Shown piece after piece: positions 1 to 6,998 of a stretch of 32,140 nucleotides of DNA. The DNA comes from CAZNNH01 sp964574335 (GTDB lineage Bacteria; Acidobacteriota; Vicinamibacteria; Fen-336), in NCBI GenBank assembly GCA_964574335.1, contig CAZNNH010000061.1, positions 1 to 32,140 on the forward strand. The letters run 5' to 3'. The translations under genes and the position numbers were made by a program. The notes under the pieces are model-generated. The model saw only the letters and a program-made list of their open reading frames with translations. It made no database searches and was not told where the DNA came from. The first letter of the stretch is position 1. Each line of letters begins with the position of its first letter.

Positions 1-1659
1 GATCACGTGGCTGTACCGGCACCCCTTGGCGCGCGCCAGCAGCGCCTGCTGCTGCCGCTCGGCTTCCCCTCGGGACCGAGTGCCGGTGGCCACCGGCACT
101 CGGTCCAGCTCCGCGGCTCGGCGCCGAGCCACGTCCAAGGCGGCGCCGATGGCCTGGCGCTCGGCGGCGAGCAGCGTCTCGGACGGTGGCAGCGCCCCCG
201 ACTTCTTCAGGGAGATCTCGTCTCGGAGCCGGCGCAGCACCTCCTCCCGTTGCTCGCGAAGGCGGCGCAGCAGGTCCTGGCTGGACTCGCCCGGCTCGAG
301 CTGGCCCAGGCGCTGGCGCAGCTCGGCGACCTGGCTGGCGCGCGCCGGGTCCGCCTTCTCGATCGCATCCAGCACGCCCATCAGCTCAGCCCGTCGCGCG
401 TCCACCTCGGGACGGGAGAGGGGCACGGGCGCGAAGCCCTGGCTGCGCAGGGCGGCGCCGCGGCGGACCAGCTCCAGGGCCTCGGCGCGGCCCGCCGGGT
501 CCTCTGCCGCTCCGGCGGCTTCCGCCGCTTGATCGAGGCGCTCCAGGCCTGCGGAGGCGTCCTGGGCGGCCGGCTGGGCTCGGAGCCGTTGGTTGACGTA
601 GGCGATCTCCGACTCCAGGGTGGCGACCCGGCTCGACAGCCCTTCCTCGGCCACCAGCGCGGTGGGGCTGGCCAGCGCCAGCCGGCGCTGGAGGCGGTCC
701 TGTCGTGCCTTGACCCGGGCCCGCTCGGCGGCGAAGCCGGCCGGGTCGAGCTGAGCCCACAGCTTGAGCGTGTTGTGCTGGACCCAGCCGTCGCGGTGAG
801 CGACCTTGACCTTGAGCACCTGGCCTCCCTCGTCCTCGAAGTCGGAGGCGCTGACGTTCCAGCTCCGCAGCACCGCCTCGTCCAGGCTGAGCTCGAGGTC
901 GGCGAAGCTGTCGACCTCTCGGGCCGGCACCGGATCCATCTTGGCCAGGTCCCCGCGGTGGCACCTCTCGCAATGGGCCTCGTAGCTGAGCGGCTCGAAA
1001 TCCTTGCCGCCGGGCGCCAGGTGGTGGCACTCGCCGCAGGTCTCTTGCGGGTCGTCGAGCTTGCGATCGGTGAGGATGTACCCACGCTTGTTGCCCTTGC
1101 CCGTGCAGTGGGTCAGGTGGCTGAAGATGATCCCGGGCCGAGCCCGCTCCTGCCGCCGCAGCACCCCGAACTCGGGATGGTGTCGGAGCGAGTTGAACGG
1201 CTTCTCCTTGAACTGGCTCGAGTCCCCGTGGCAGGCCGTGCAACGCGCCTCGTCCACGGGCTGGAGCGCCACCGCCGCGCCCCGGTGCTCGACGTGACAC
1301 AGCGCACACTCGACCTGCGGCGCCGCCGCCGCCCGGGCCGGGTCCAGGCTGCCGAAGAAGACATGGGACCGGTTCGTGAAGCGCCCCGCCGAGGCCGGAT
1401 CATGGCAGCGCTGACAACGCACGTCCGAGGCGCCGACGAAGGCCGCGTGGCACTCGGAGCAGCGACTGTCGTACAGGCCGTGTTTGGCGCTCAGCCGGCC
1501 CGGAGAGACCGGCCGGCTCAGTCCCACCACGTCCCCAAGGAGCAATACCAGGAGCGCGGCCCCGCCGGCCAGCAGCGAGCCCCGGACGAGCGGGAGGGTC
1601 TGGCGGGGCACCAGGTAGTGCTGGCTGCGGCTCGGCGTTCCCCAGTGGACCTTGCGCAC
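1..1659 (-). CDS. Membrane-anchored multiheme cytochrome c (3' end beyond window)
   Basis: This gene is the last visible member of a four-gene minus-strand operon and runs off the left edge, leaving at least 553 residues. The GTG start at 1659 lies 6 nt past the stop of the membrane cytochrome b gene and follows an AGGGG Shine-Dalgarno. One N-terminal hydrophobic helix (about residues 26-46) should anchor it in the inner membrane with the rest in the periplasm. Six CXXCH heme c sites follow at residues 67, 82, 118, 140, 208 and 230. Residues about 240-540 are Arg/Glu/Leu/Ala-rich and look helical, partly coiled coil. At residue 547 there is a CRYSH sequence that looks like a heme motif with Ser for the second Cys, suggesting another heme region beyond the edge. 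By context it should take electrons from the b-type cytochrome. The family is not assigned beyond multiheme cytochrome c. The opposite strand is also open here but is an antisense shadow. Confidence 0.85.
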   Translation of the reverse strand, partial: MRKVHWGTPSRSQHYLVPRQTLPLVRGSLLAGGAALLVLLLGDVVGLSRPVSPGRLSAKHGLYDSRCSECHAAFVGASDVRCQRCHDPASAGRFTNRSHVFFGSLDPARAAAAPQVECALCHVEHRGAAVALQPVDEARCTACHGDSSQFKEKPFNSLRHHPEFGVLRRQERARPGIIFSHLTHCTGKGNKRGYILTDRKLDDPQETCGECHHLAPGGKDFEPLSYEAHCERCHRGDLAKMDPVPAREVDSFADLELSLDEAVLRSWNVSASDFEDEGGQVLKVKVAHRDGWVQHNTLKLWAQLDPAGFAAERARVKARQDRLQRRLALASPTALVAEEGLSSRVATLESEIAYVNQRLRAQPAAQDASAGLERLDQAAEAAGAAEDPAGRAEALELVRRGAALRSQGFAPVPLSRPEVDARRAELMGVLDAIEKADPARASQVAELRQRLGQLEPGESSQDLLRRLREQREEVLRRLRDEISLKKSGALPPSETLLAAERQAIGAALDVARRRAAELDRVPVATGTRSRGEAERQQQALLARAKGCRYSHVI

Positions 1660-1665
1660 GGGCCC

Positions 1666-2496
1666 CTAGTACCTCAGCCAGGTGAAGACGTGCACCGTCA
1701 GCAGTCCCATCAGCAGCCCGGCCGGAGGCACGTGGAGCAGGAGCCAGCTCCTGAGCAGCCACTGCAGACGGTACTGGGCGTCGAGCTCGAGCTTCTCGAT
1801 CAGGATGCTGACCAGATCGCTCAGCCGATCGCGCTCCTCGACGGACACGAAGTCGCGGATCCGACCGCACGGCGTCAGCAGCCGATCCCGCCCGGAGCGC
1901 ACGTCGAGGACGTAGGACCAGGAAGGATTGGGCCTCTCGAGCAGAGGGCGAATCTCACGGGCGTAGAAGCTCTGGAGCGTCTCGCTGGACCCGTCGACTA
2001 GGGCGTCGGCCTCGGCCCGCAGCCCATCCACCAGGGAGGGGATCCGCTCGCAGAGCGCCTCGACCTTCAGACCCTGGGCCATCGCCGACGGGATCCACTT
2101 CTGCAGCCAGACGCCCAGCAGCCCGGTGGCCGTGGTCCAGAAGGAGAGGCCGAGCAGCCACAGTCCCATGCCGCCATGCGGCCACGAGAAGCCGGAGTGG
2201 GCGAGGACCGCCAGGAAGGCCACCGCGCCCAGGTAGACGTGGGCCTGCAGCCAGACCTTGGCGGTCCGCAGCGGTCCCGGCCGGGCCCGCCCGACCGGGT
2301 AGACCATCTCGAAGACGAAGGCGAGCGAGGCGACGATGCCGAACAGGAGCCCGAGACCCCGCTTCGGGCTGAAGGCCCACAGCCAGGTGCCGATCAGCCA
2401 CACGAGCAGCATCCCGGCCGAGACGGCCGCGGTGATCTGGAGGGTGCGGGGGTGCTTCGGGGTCAGCACTGAGCTGCGGCTCACCATGGCTCCCAT
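1666..2496 (-). CDS. Di-heme b-type membrane cytochrome, quinone-reactive candidate
   Basis: A 276-residue membrane protein with about five hydrophobic segments: three before residue 110, one near 112-130 and one at the C-terminus (about 247-273). Histidines H86 and H100 lie 14 apart in one helix and H255 and H269 lie 14 apart in the last helix. That is the spacing of the bis-His ligands of two stacked b hemes in cytochrome b proteins, so I infer a di-heme b membrane subunit. A soluble helical stretch of about 100 residues (135-245) separates the two histidine helices, which is unusual. The ATG at 2496 is 1 nt past the stop of the Fe-S gene; an alternative ATG at 2487 is better placed for the upstream GGTGAG. 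It sits between a cytoplasmic Fe-S protein and a periplasm-facing cytochrome c, as expected for an electron-transferring membrane subunit. No named family was recognised with certainty. Confidence 0.8.
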   Translation of the reverse strand: MGAMVSRSSVLTPKHPRTLQITAAVSAGMLLVWLIGTWLWAFSPKRGLGLLFGIVASLAFVFEMVYPVGRARPGPLRTAKVWLQAHVYLGAVAFLAVLAHSGFSWPHGGMGLWLLGLSFWTTATGLLGVWLQKWIPSAMAQGLKVEALCERIPSLVDGLRAEADALVDGSSETLQSFYAREIRPLLERPNPSWSYVLDVRSGRDRLLTPCGRIRDFVSVEERDRLSDLVSILIEKLELDAQYRLQWLLRSWLLLHVPPAGLLMGLLTVHVFTWLRY

Positions 2497-2497
2497 C

Positions 2498-4072
2498 TCA
2501 CCGCAGGGTGGCGGTCACCCGCTCCATGTCCTTGAACGAGATCCGCACCGTCGACCCCTGAGGGCAGCGCTGCACACAGGCCGGCCCTTCCGGGCGGGTC
2601 AGGCACAGGTCGCACTTGCTGGCCAGCTCCACCGGCTTCCCGTCCGGGCGTTTCTCGTCGCCCTCGACCATGGTGATGTTGCCCCAGGGGCAACGCTTGG
2701 CGCAGTTGGAGCATCCGATGCAGGTGGGCTCGTGGATGGTCACCTCGAGGGTGCCGACCTGGCGGCTGATGGCACCGGTCGGGCAGTCCATCATGCACAC
2801 GGGATCGGTGCACTGGTAGCAGGCGGTGGGCATCAGCCAGTTGCGGTATTTCTGGCCTTCGCGGATGAAGCGGGGCTGACCGCCGTGGGTGTCGGCGCAG
2901 CCGCGCACGCACTCGTCGCAGCGGGTGCAGGTGCTGAGGTCGATGAGCAGCACGCTGTCGCCGTGGATCAGCCCGGTCTCCATCGCCATGTGGACGTACT
3001 CTGACGCGATCGGGTTGCGGACCAGCCGACCGCGTTGCTGGAGCAGCTCCACGGATTGCCGCCAGAGCTGGTCCTCGATCGAGGCGTCGGCACACAGCCG
3101 CGAGAAGTCCTCGCGGGCGAGCTTGACCAGGGCGACGTGGTCGAGGGCCTGGAAGGTAAAGGGCCAGCTCTCCTCGAGGAGCAGGGCCACGTCCCCGAAG
3201 TGATCGCCCTTGCGAAGGTAGGTCACCGCCAGGTCCGCCGCTCCCACCCGCACCGCCAGCTTCACGAAGCCGCCGCGCACGAGGTAGAACGCCTCGGCCG
3301 GCGTCCCCTCCTGGGCGATCACCTGGCCGGGCTCGAAGGAGAGCAGCTCGGCGCGCTGCTTGAGGTCGGCGATCATCGACGCCGGCAGCTTGGAGAACAG
3401 CTCGACGCTTTGCAGGTGCTGGGCCAGGCTGCGCTCACGGTAGCGCTGGTCCAGGAACGCCTTGAACGGCTTCGAGGTCGCCGTGAGCATGCGCAGGCCG
3501 GGGAGCCGGATCTGGAGCAGGCGCACCGGACCTTCGGCGCGCACCGTCGCCGAGACCGGATAGCGCGACAAGGCGCTGATCTCTCCGAAGACCTCGCCGG
3601 CCTCGAGGATGGTGCGCTTCCCCGGTACCACCAGAGCCGGGATCGCCGACAACATCACGGTGCCGCCGGTCCCGCCTCGGCCGACCAGCCCGGCCCCCTC
3701 GGGACGGGAGCCCGGCCGATCCGCCCTGGGAACGTGGGCCCCGCCGCGCACCTGGGGACGCGGCTGCCCTTCGAAGCGGGGCGAGAGGTTCGAGAGCACG
3801 ACCTCGACCGCCCCCTCGACGATGTAGTAGGCCGAGTCGCTGTAGTCGCCCTCGCGCAGCACCTCCTCGCCGCCTTCCAGCTCGACCACGTGAAGGTACT
3901 TGCGCACCTTCTCGATCACCTTGGGGCGTGCCTTCTCGGGGATTCCGGAGAAGATGTCGAGGCCTCTCAGCAGCTCGACCTCGGCCGGAACCCTCAGCTC
4001 GAGGCGGCGCTGGTAGCGCTGGCGGAGCTCGCTCCGGCTCGGCTCGGGGCGTGGGGCCGGGATCTCGCTCAA
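2498..4072 (-). CDS. Double cNMP-binding-fold / four-cluster ferredoxin fusion protein
   Basis: A 524-residue fusion. Residues about 38-215 form a first cyclic-nucleotide-binding (CRP-type) beta-roll, interrupted by a Gly/Arg/Pro-rich insert of about 55 residues. Residues about 235-350 form a second such fold. The C-terminal third (about 378-510) is a HybA/NrfC/PsrB-type electron-transfer subunit with 16 cysteines in four groups (CX2CX2CX3C, CX2CX4CX3C, CX2CX2CX3C, CX2CX8CX3C), predicting four [4Fe-4S] clusters. There is no helix-turn-helix, signal peptide or Tat motif, so it should be a cytoplasmic redox protein and not a transcription factor. Both phosphate-binding cassettes (FGEISAL...PVSATV and FGDVALL...PFTFQA) lack the Arg that contacts the cyclic phosphate in CRP, so ligand binding is doubtful. 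The start is TTG at 4072, supported by a GAGGAG site that overlaps the upstream stop codon. Inferred role: gated electron donor to, or acceptor from, the membrane cytochrome b. Confidence 0.9.
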   Translation of the reverse strand: MSEIPAPRPEPSRSELRQRYQRRLELRVPAEVELLRGLDIFSGIPEKARPKVIEKVRKYLHVVELEGGEEVLREGDYSDSAYYIVEGAVEVVLSNLSPRFEGQPRPQVRGGAHVPRADRPGSRPEGAGLVGRGGTGGTVMLSAIPALVVPGKRTILEAGEVFGEISALSRYPVSATVRAEGPVRLLQIRLPGLRMLTATSKPFKAFLDQRYRERSLAQHLQSVELFSKLPASMIADLKQRAELLSFEPGQVIAQEGTPAEAFYLVRGGFVKLAVRVGAADLAVTYLRKGDHFGDVALLLEESWPFTFQALDHVALVKLAREDFSRLCADASIEDQLWRQSVELLQQRGRLVRNPIASEYVHMAMETGLIHGDSVLLIDLSTCTRCDECVRGCADTHGGQPRFIREGQKYRNWLMPTACYQCTDPVCMMDCPTGAISRQVGTLEVTIHEPTCIGCSNCAKRCPWGNITMVEGDEKRPDGKPVELASKCDLCLTRPEGPACVQRCPQGSTVRISFKDMERVTATLR

Positions 4073-4082
4073 GGCTCGCTCC

Positions 4083-5201
4083 TCACTCGCGCCCGCGGAG
4101 CGTCTCGAGGGCCAGATAGAGAACCACGTCCTGAAGGTGCAGCAGCTCGCCGTCCGGTCCCTTGAACTCGGCCGGCTTCGGTGGCTCCTCCAGCCGGGGG
4201 GCCCGGCGACCCTCGGAGATCAGACGGGCCAGGAGGACGGCGGCCTGCCCGCGCAGCTCCAGGAGCTCCGCGGAGGTGGGCTTGGGACCGGTTCGAGCCG
4301 GCGGGGCGGGGGAGACGACCGCCGGCAGCTCGTCTCGCTGTAGCGGAAGATCCTGTGCGATCGAGGGAGCCGTCGCTGTGGCCGCGGCCGTATCGGACGG
4401 ATAGTCGGCCGGTAGCATCGGCACCGGGGCGCTCCAGTCCCAGGGCGAGGCCGCCGTCGTGGCTGGGGCGGCCCGCGGGGCCGGTCCGGTCGAGGCGCCC
4501 GCGGCCGCCCGGGGCGCGGGTCCGCGTCCCTGGAGCGCCGCCGCCACCATCGGTCTGCCGGCGCTCGTCACCTGGGCGAAGTCGTACCGCGCATGCTCCT
4601 TCTGGTCCGGCGTGAAGGCGGCGGTCCAGTGGACGATCTTCTTGAGCGACGCTCCGGCATCGAAGTCCTTGCCGTTCGGGTGGCCGGCGGCGGCCAGAGC
4701 CTGGTCGGGGGTGACGTGGCATCCCACGCAGAGCCGGGCGATGGCGTCGGGCTTGCCGTGCAGGTCGGCAAGGCCTAGAGGAAGCGACTTCCGGTAGGAC
4801 TCGCGCCAGGGCTCCTTGTCGTGGACGCTCAGGTAGTCGTTGGCCGCCCCGTGACAGCTCTCGCAGGAGACGCCGCTCCGCACCCGCCCCCGCACCACCG
4901 TCGCATGACAGGAGGCACAGCGTCCCCCCGGGTCGGCCGGGTTGGCGAGCCCGATCGCCCGGGCGAACTGGGTTGCCTTGTCTCCGGCGAGCTGCCTGTG
5001 GGTGTTGGCGTGGGCCTTGGCGCCCAGCGAGGTCGGCTCCTCCCGGCGCCACTCGTTCACTGCCGCTTTGTGGCACTTCTCGCAGTCTTGATAGCCGATG
5101 GTTCGGTGCGCGGCCGCCGCCGGGCGTGGCCACGCGCACAGGGCGACCAGCCACAGGGCGCCGCACAGACGACTTCGCACCGTCGCTCGAGATCTCGTCA
5201 C
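4083..5201 (-). CDS. Secreted tetraheme cytochrome c (cytochrome c554-like)
   Basis: A 372-residue protein and the first gene of the minus-strand operon. A Sec signal (LCGALWLVALCAWPRPAAAA) occupies about residues 11-30. Four CXXCH sites lie at residues 40, 95, 113 and 158, spaced as in the cytochrome c554 family (first site near the N-terminus followed by a Trp and a conserved-His region, then the CASCH/CESCH pair). Residues about 205-320 are Ala/Pro-rich and low complexity, followed by a short helical tail. It should be a soluble periplasmic electron carrier. The start is uncertain: GTG at 5201 fits the signal peptide best and GTG at 5180 is possible. The same frame stays open upstream to 6986, but that stretch is antisense to the heme-binding gene and lacks protein-like features. 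The next gene starts 10 nt downstream. A sigma70-like promoter at 5222-5250 would give a very short leader. Confidence 0.85.
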   Translation of the reverse strand: MTRSRATVRSRLCGALWLVALCAWPRPAAAAHRTIGYQDCEKCHKAAVNEWRREEPTSLGAKAHANTHRQLAGDKATQFARAIGLANPADPGGRCASCHATVVRGRVRSGVSCESCHGAANDYLSVHDKEPWRESYRKSLPLGLADLHGKPDAIARLCVGCHVTPDQALAAAGHPNGKDFDAGASLKKIVHWTAAFTPDQKEHARYDFAQVTSAGRPMVAAALQGRGPAPRAAAGASTGPAPRAAPATTAASPWDWSAPVPMLPADYPSDTAAATATAPSIAQDLPLQRDELPAVVSPAPPARTGPKPTSAELLELRGQAAVLLARLISEGRRAPRLEEPPKPAEFKGPDGELLHLQDVVLYLALETLRGRE

Positions 5202-5221
5202 TTGAGTGGTCGGAGAAGAAA

Positions 5222-5250
5222 AGTATGCACCAGCAGCTCGGACGCGGCAA
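5222..5250 (-). promoter_or_regulatory. Candidate sigma70 promoter of the minus-strand cytochrome operon
   Basis: Reading the minus strand, TTGCCG (5250-5245) and CATACT (5227-5222) are separated by 17 bp, matching 4 of 6 consensus bases each. Transcription would begin near 5215, about 14 nt before the GTG at 5201. The CRP-like site at 5277-5292 would be centred near -70, a usual activator position. Inference from consensus only. Confidence 0.4.
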
Positions 5251-5258
5251 GCGCGCTG

Positions 5259-5272
5259 GGTCGACGTCGACC
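5259..5272. promoter_or_regulatory. Perfect 14-bp palindrome GGTCGACGTCGACC, candidate operator
   Basis: A perfect inverted repeat in the short space between two divergent operons. It lies 4 bp from the CRP-like site and just upstream of the -35 box of the minus-strand promoter. A dimeric regulator could bind here, but no regulator is identified. Confidence 0.4.
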
Positions 5273-5276
5273 GAGA

Positions 5277-5292
5277 TGTGAGCGCGCTCACT
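5277..5292. promoter_or_regulatory. CRP/FNR-type binding site TGTGA-N6-TCACT
   Basis: The inner 14 bp (5278-5291) are a perfect palindrome. The whole site matches the CRP consensus TGTGA-N6-TCACA with one mismatch. It is centred at 5284.5, about 70 bp upstream of the predicted minus-strand start and about 83 bp upstream of the predicted plus-strand start, so one site could activate both operons. The regulator itself is not in the window: the cNMP-fold protein at 2498-4072 has no DNA-binding domain. Confidence 0.5.
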
Positions 5293-5331
5293 CGATGAAG
5301 GCGGTCGCCGGGTCGGGTCTGAACAAAGCCC

Positions 5332-5361
5332 TTGACGATCGAGAGGGGGCCAGCATATGGT
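5332..5361 (+). promoter_or_regulatory. Candidate sigma70 promoter of the plus-strand cytochrome operon
   Basis: TTGACG (5332-5337) and TATGGT (5356-5361) are separated by 18 bp; the matches are 5 of 6 and 4 of 6 to consensus. Transcription would begin near 5368, followed by AGGAAG at 5383-5388 and the ATG at 5400. Confidence 0.45.
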
Positions 5362-5399
5362 GAAAACACTCGTACAACTGAAAGGAAGCGCGTCCTCGC

Positions 5400-6998
5400 A
5401 TGACGAGAAACGTGGCGGGCTGTCTGGCAGCCGCCGGCTGGCTGCTGGTCGATGTCGGCTCGGCCGTCGCACAACCGACGCTGGTTCCGGACGAGGTGGC
5501 CCGGATCGTCGCCCAGGCCGCGGCCGAGGCAGAGCGCCTCGGGTTCGCGGCTCACATCGCGGTGACCGACCAGGAAGGCAACGTCCTGGCGCGGTTCCGG
5601 ATGGACGGCGCCCGGGAGGACACCGTGGTGCGTTCGCTGCCGGACGATCCCGGTGTCTACGGCCAGGGACTGGTCGGCGTGAGGTTGCCGGCCAGCTTCG
5701 CGGCGGTGACCAAGGCCGGCACCGCGGCGTACCTCTCCACCGGAGGTCACGCCTTCTCGACGCGGACGGCCAGCTTCATCATCCAGGACCACTTCCCTCC
5801 GCTGGTCGACTTCACGCCCGGCGGTCCCCTGTTCGGCGTCCAGTTCTCGAGCCTTCCCTGCAGCGACTTCAAGGCACCGCTCCTGCCCGTGGGCCTGGCT
5901 GGCGACCCCGGCGGGCTCCCCCTGTACAAGGAGGGACGGGTGGTCGGCGGCATCGGCGTGGAGGGCGATGGCATCTACACGGTGGACCGCGATCCCACCG
6001 ACGCCGACGAGTCGCCCGAGGAGCTGGCCGCTCTGGCCGGGGCGCGGGGCTTCGAGCCTCCGGACGGGATCCGGGCCGAGCTCATCCTGGCCGACGGGAT
6101 CCGCCTTCCCTACGCCAACGGCGTTCCCGGCCAAGCTGCGGCGCCGGGGGCGGGCTCCTACCTGGAGGGGCCGCGCGGGACCCAGCCCCGAGCCTTCACC
6201 CCCGTGACGGTCGGCACGTTCCAGGGTGCCGCCGATCCGCGGTTCCCCGTGCGTGCGGGCAGCGTCCTCAGCGCAGAGGACGTCACCACCATCCTGGAGC
6301 AGGCGGCGCGGCAGGCCGAGCGGACCCGGGCGGCGATCCGGAGGCCGCTGGGGAGCGCCGCCCAGATTACGGTGGTGGTGGTCGACGTCGACGGCAGCCC
6401 GCTGGGCAACCTGAGGACCCTGGACGCCCCGGTTTTCGGGTTCGACGTGGCGGCCCAGAAGGCGCGGACGGCGGGGTTCTTCAGTGGGGCCGGGGCGGCC
6501 GAGGACCTGCGCGCCGCCGGCCTCGCCTTCTACCTGGACGGCGAGCTGCCCCTCGACGGCAGCGTGGCCTACTCGACGCGGGCGGTGGGCTTCCTGGCCC
6601 AGCCGTTCTTTCCGCCCGGGATCCCGGACACGGACGCCGGCCCCTTCTCCGTGCCGCGGGCCGAGTGGAGCCCCTTCAACACCGGGCTGCAGCTCGACCT
6701 GGTCCGTGACAAGCTCGACGAGTTCCTGGCCACCCTCGAGCCACCCGGCACCTGCAGCGCCGCCATCCCGCGCCTGAAGAACGGGATCACGATCTTTCCC
6801 GGCGGCGTCCCCCTGTTCAAGGACGGACGTCTGGCCGGCGCCATCGGCGTCAGCGGCGACGGCGTCGACCAGGACGACCTGATCGCCTCGGCGGGATCGG
6901 CGGGCTTCGAGGCGCCCCCCGAGATCCGGTGCGACCGTCTCTCCGTCCGCGGCGTCCGGCTGCCGTGGGTCAAGTTCCCGAGGCACCCCGATTTATGA
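5400..6998 (+). CDS. Secreted duplicated GlcG/HbpS-family heme-binding protein
   Basis: A 532-residue protein with a Sec signal ending near residue 24 (GSAVAQ). It holds two copies of the GlcG/HbpS (DUF336, Haem_degrading) fold, about residues 30-235 and 285-520. Each ends in the family signature: PLYKEGRVVGGIGVEGDG in the first and PLFKDGRLAGAIGVSGDG in the second. Single-domain members are about 140-160 residues; here each unit is larger, with Pro/Gly-rich inserts. Family members such as HbpS bind heme. In this operon, with a beta-barrel and a decaheme cytochrome, a role in periplasmic heme handling or supply for cytochrome maturation is plausible but inferred. The ATG at 5400 has AGGAAG 11 nt upstream. 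The TGA overlaps the ATG of the next gene (ATGA), indicating translational coupling. Confidence 0.88.
   Translation: MTRNVAGCLAAAGWLLVDVGSAVAQPTLVPDEVARIVAQAAAEAERLGFAAHIAVTDQEGNVLARFRMDGAREDTVVRSLPDDPGVYGQGLVGVRLPASFAAVTKAGTAAYLSTGGHAFSTRTASFIIQDHFPPLVDFTPGGPLFGVQFSSLPCSDFKAPLLPVGLAGDPGGLPLYKEGRVVGGIGVEGDGIYTVDRDPTDADESPEELAALAGARGFEPPDGIRAELILADGIRLPYANGVPGQAAAPGAGSYLEGPRGTQPRAFTPVTVGTFQGAADPRFPVRAGSVLSAEDVTTILEQAARQAERTRAAIRRPLGSAAQITVVVVDVDGSPLGNLRTLDAPVFGFDVAAQKARTAGFFSGAGAAEDLRAAGLAFYLDGELPLDGSVAYSTRAVGFLAQPFFPPGIPDTDAGPFSVPRAEWSPFNTGLQLDLVRDKLDEFLATLEPPGTCSAAIPRLKNGITIFPGGVPLFKDGRLAGAIGVSGDGVDQDDLIASAGSAGFEAPPEIRCDRLSVRGVRLPWVKFPRHPDL

Noticed and set aside
7..2001. Long plus-strand open frame of 664 codons
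   Set aside because: It is antisense to the CXXCH-bearing cytochrome and cytochrome b genes; its Arg/Gly/Ala/Leu-rich product has no recognisable domain.
2498..4072. CRP-family transcription factor acting on the divergent promoters
   Set aside because: No helix-turn-helix is present; the C-terminus is a four-cluster ferredoxin.
5202..6986. Upstream extension of the tetraheme cytochrome frame
   Set aside because: The extension is antisense to the GlcG/HbpS gene, and a signal peptide begins only near 5201-5180.
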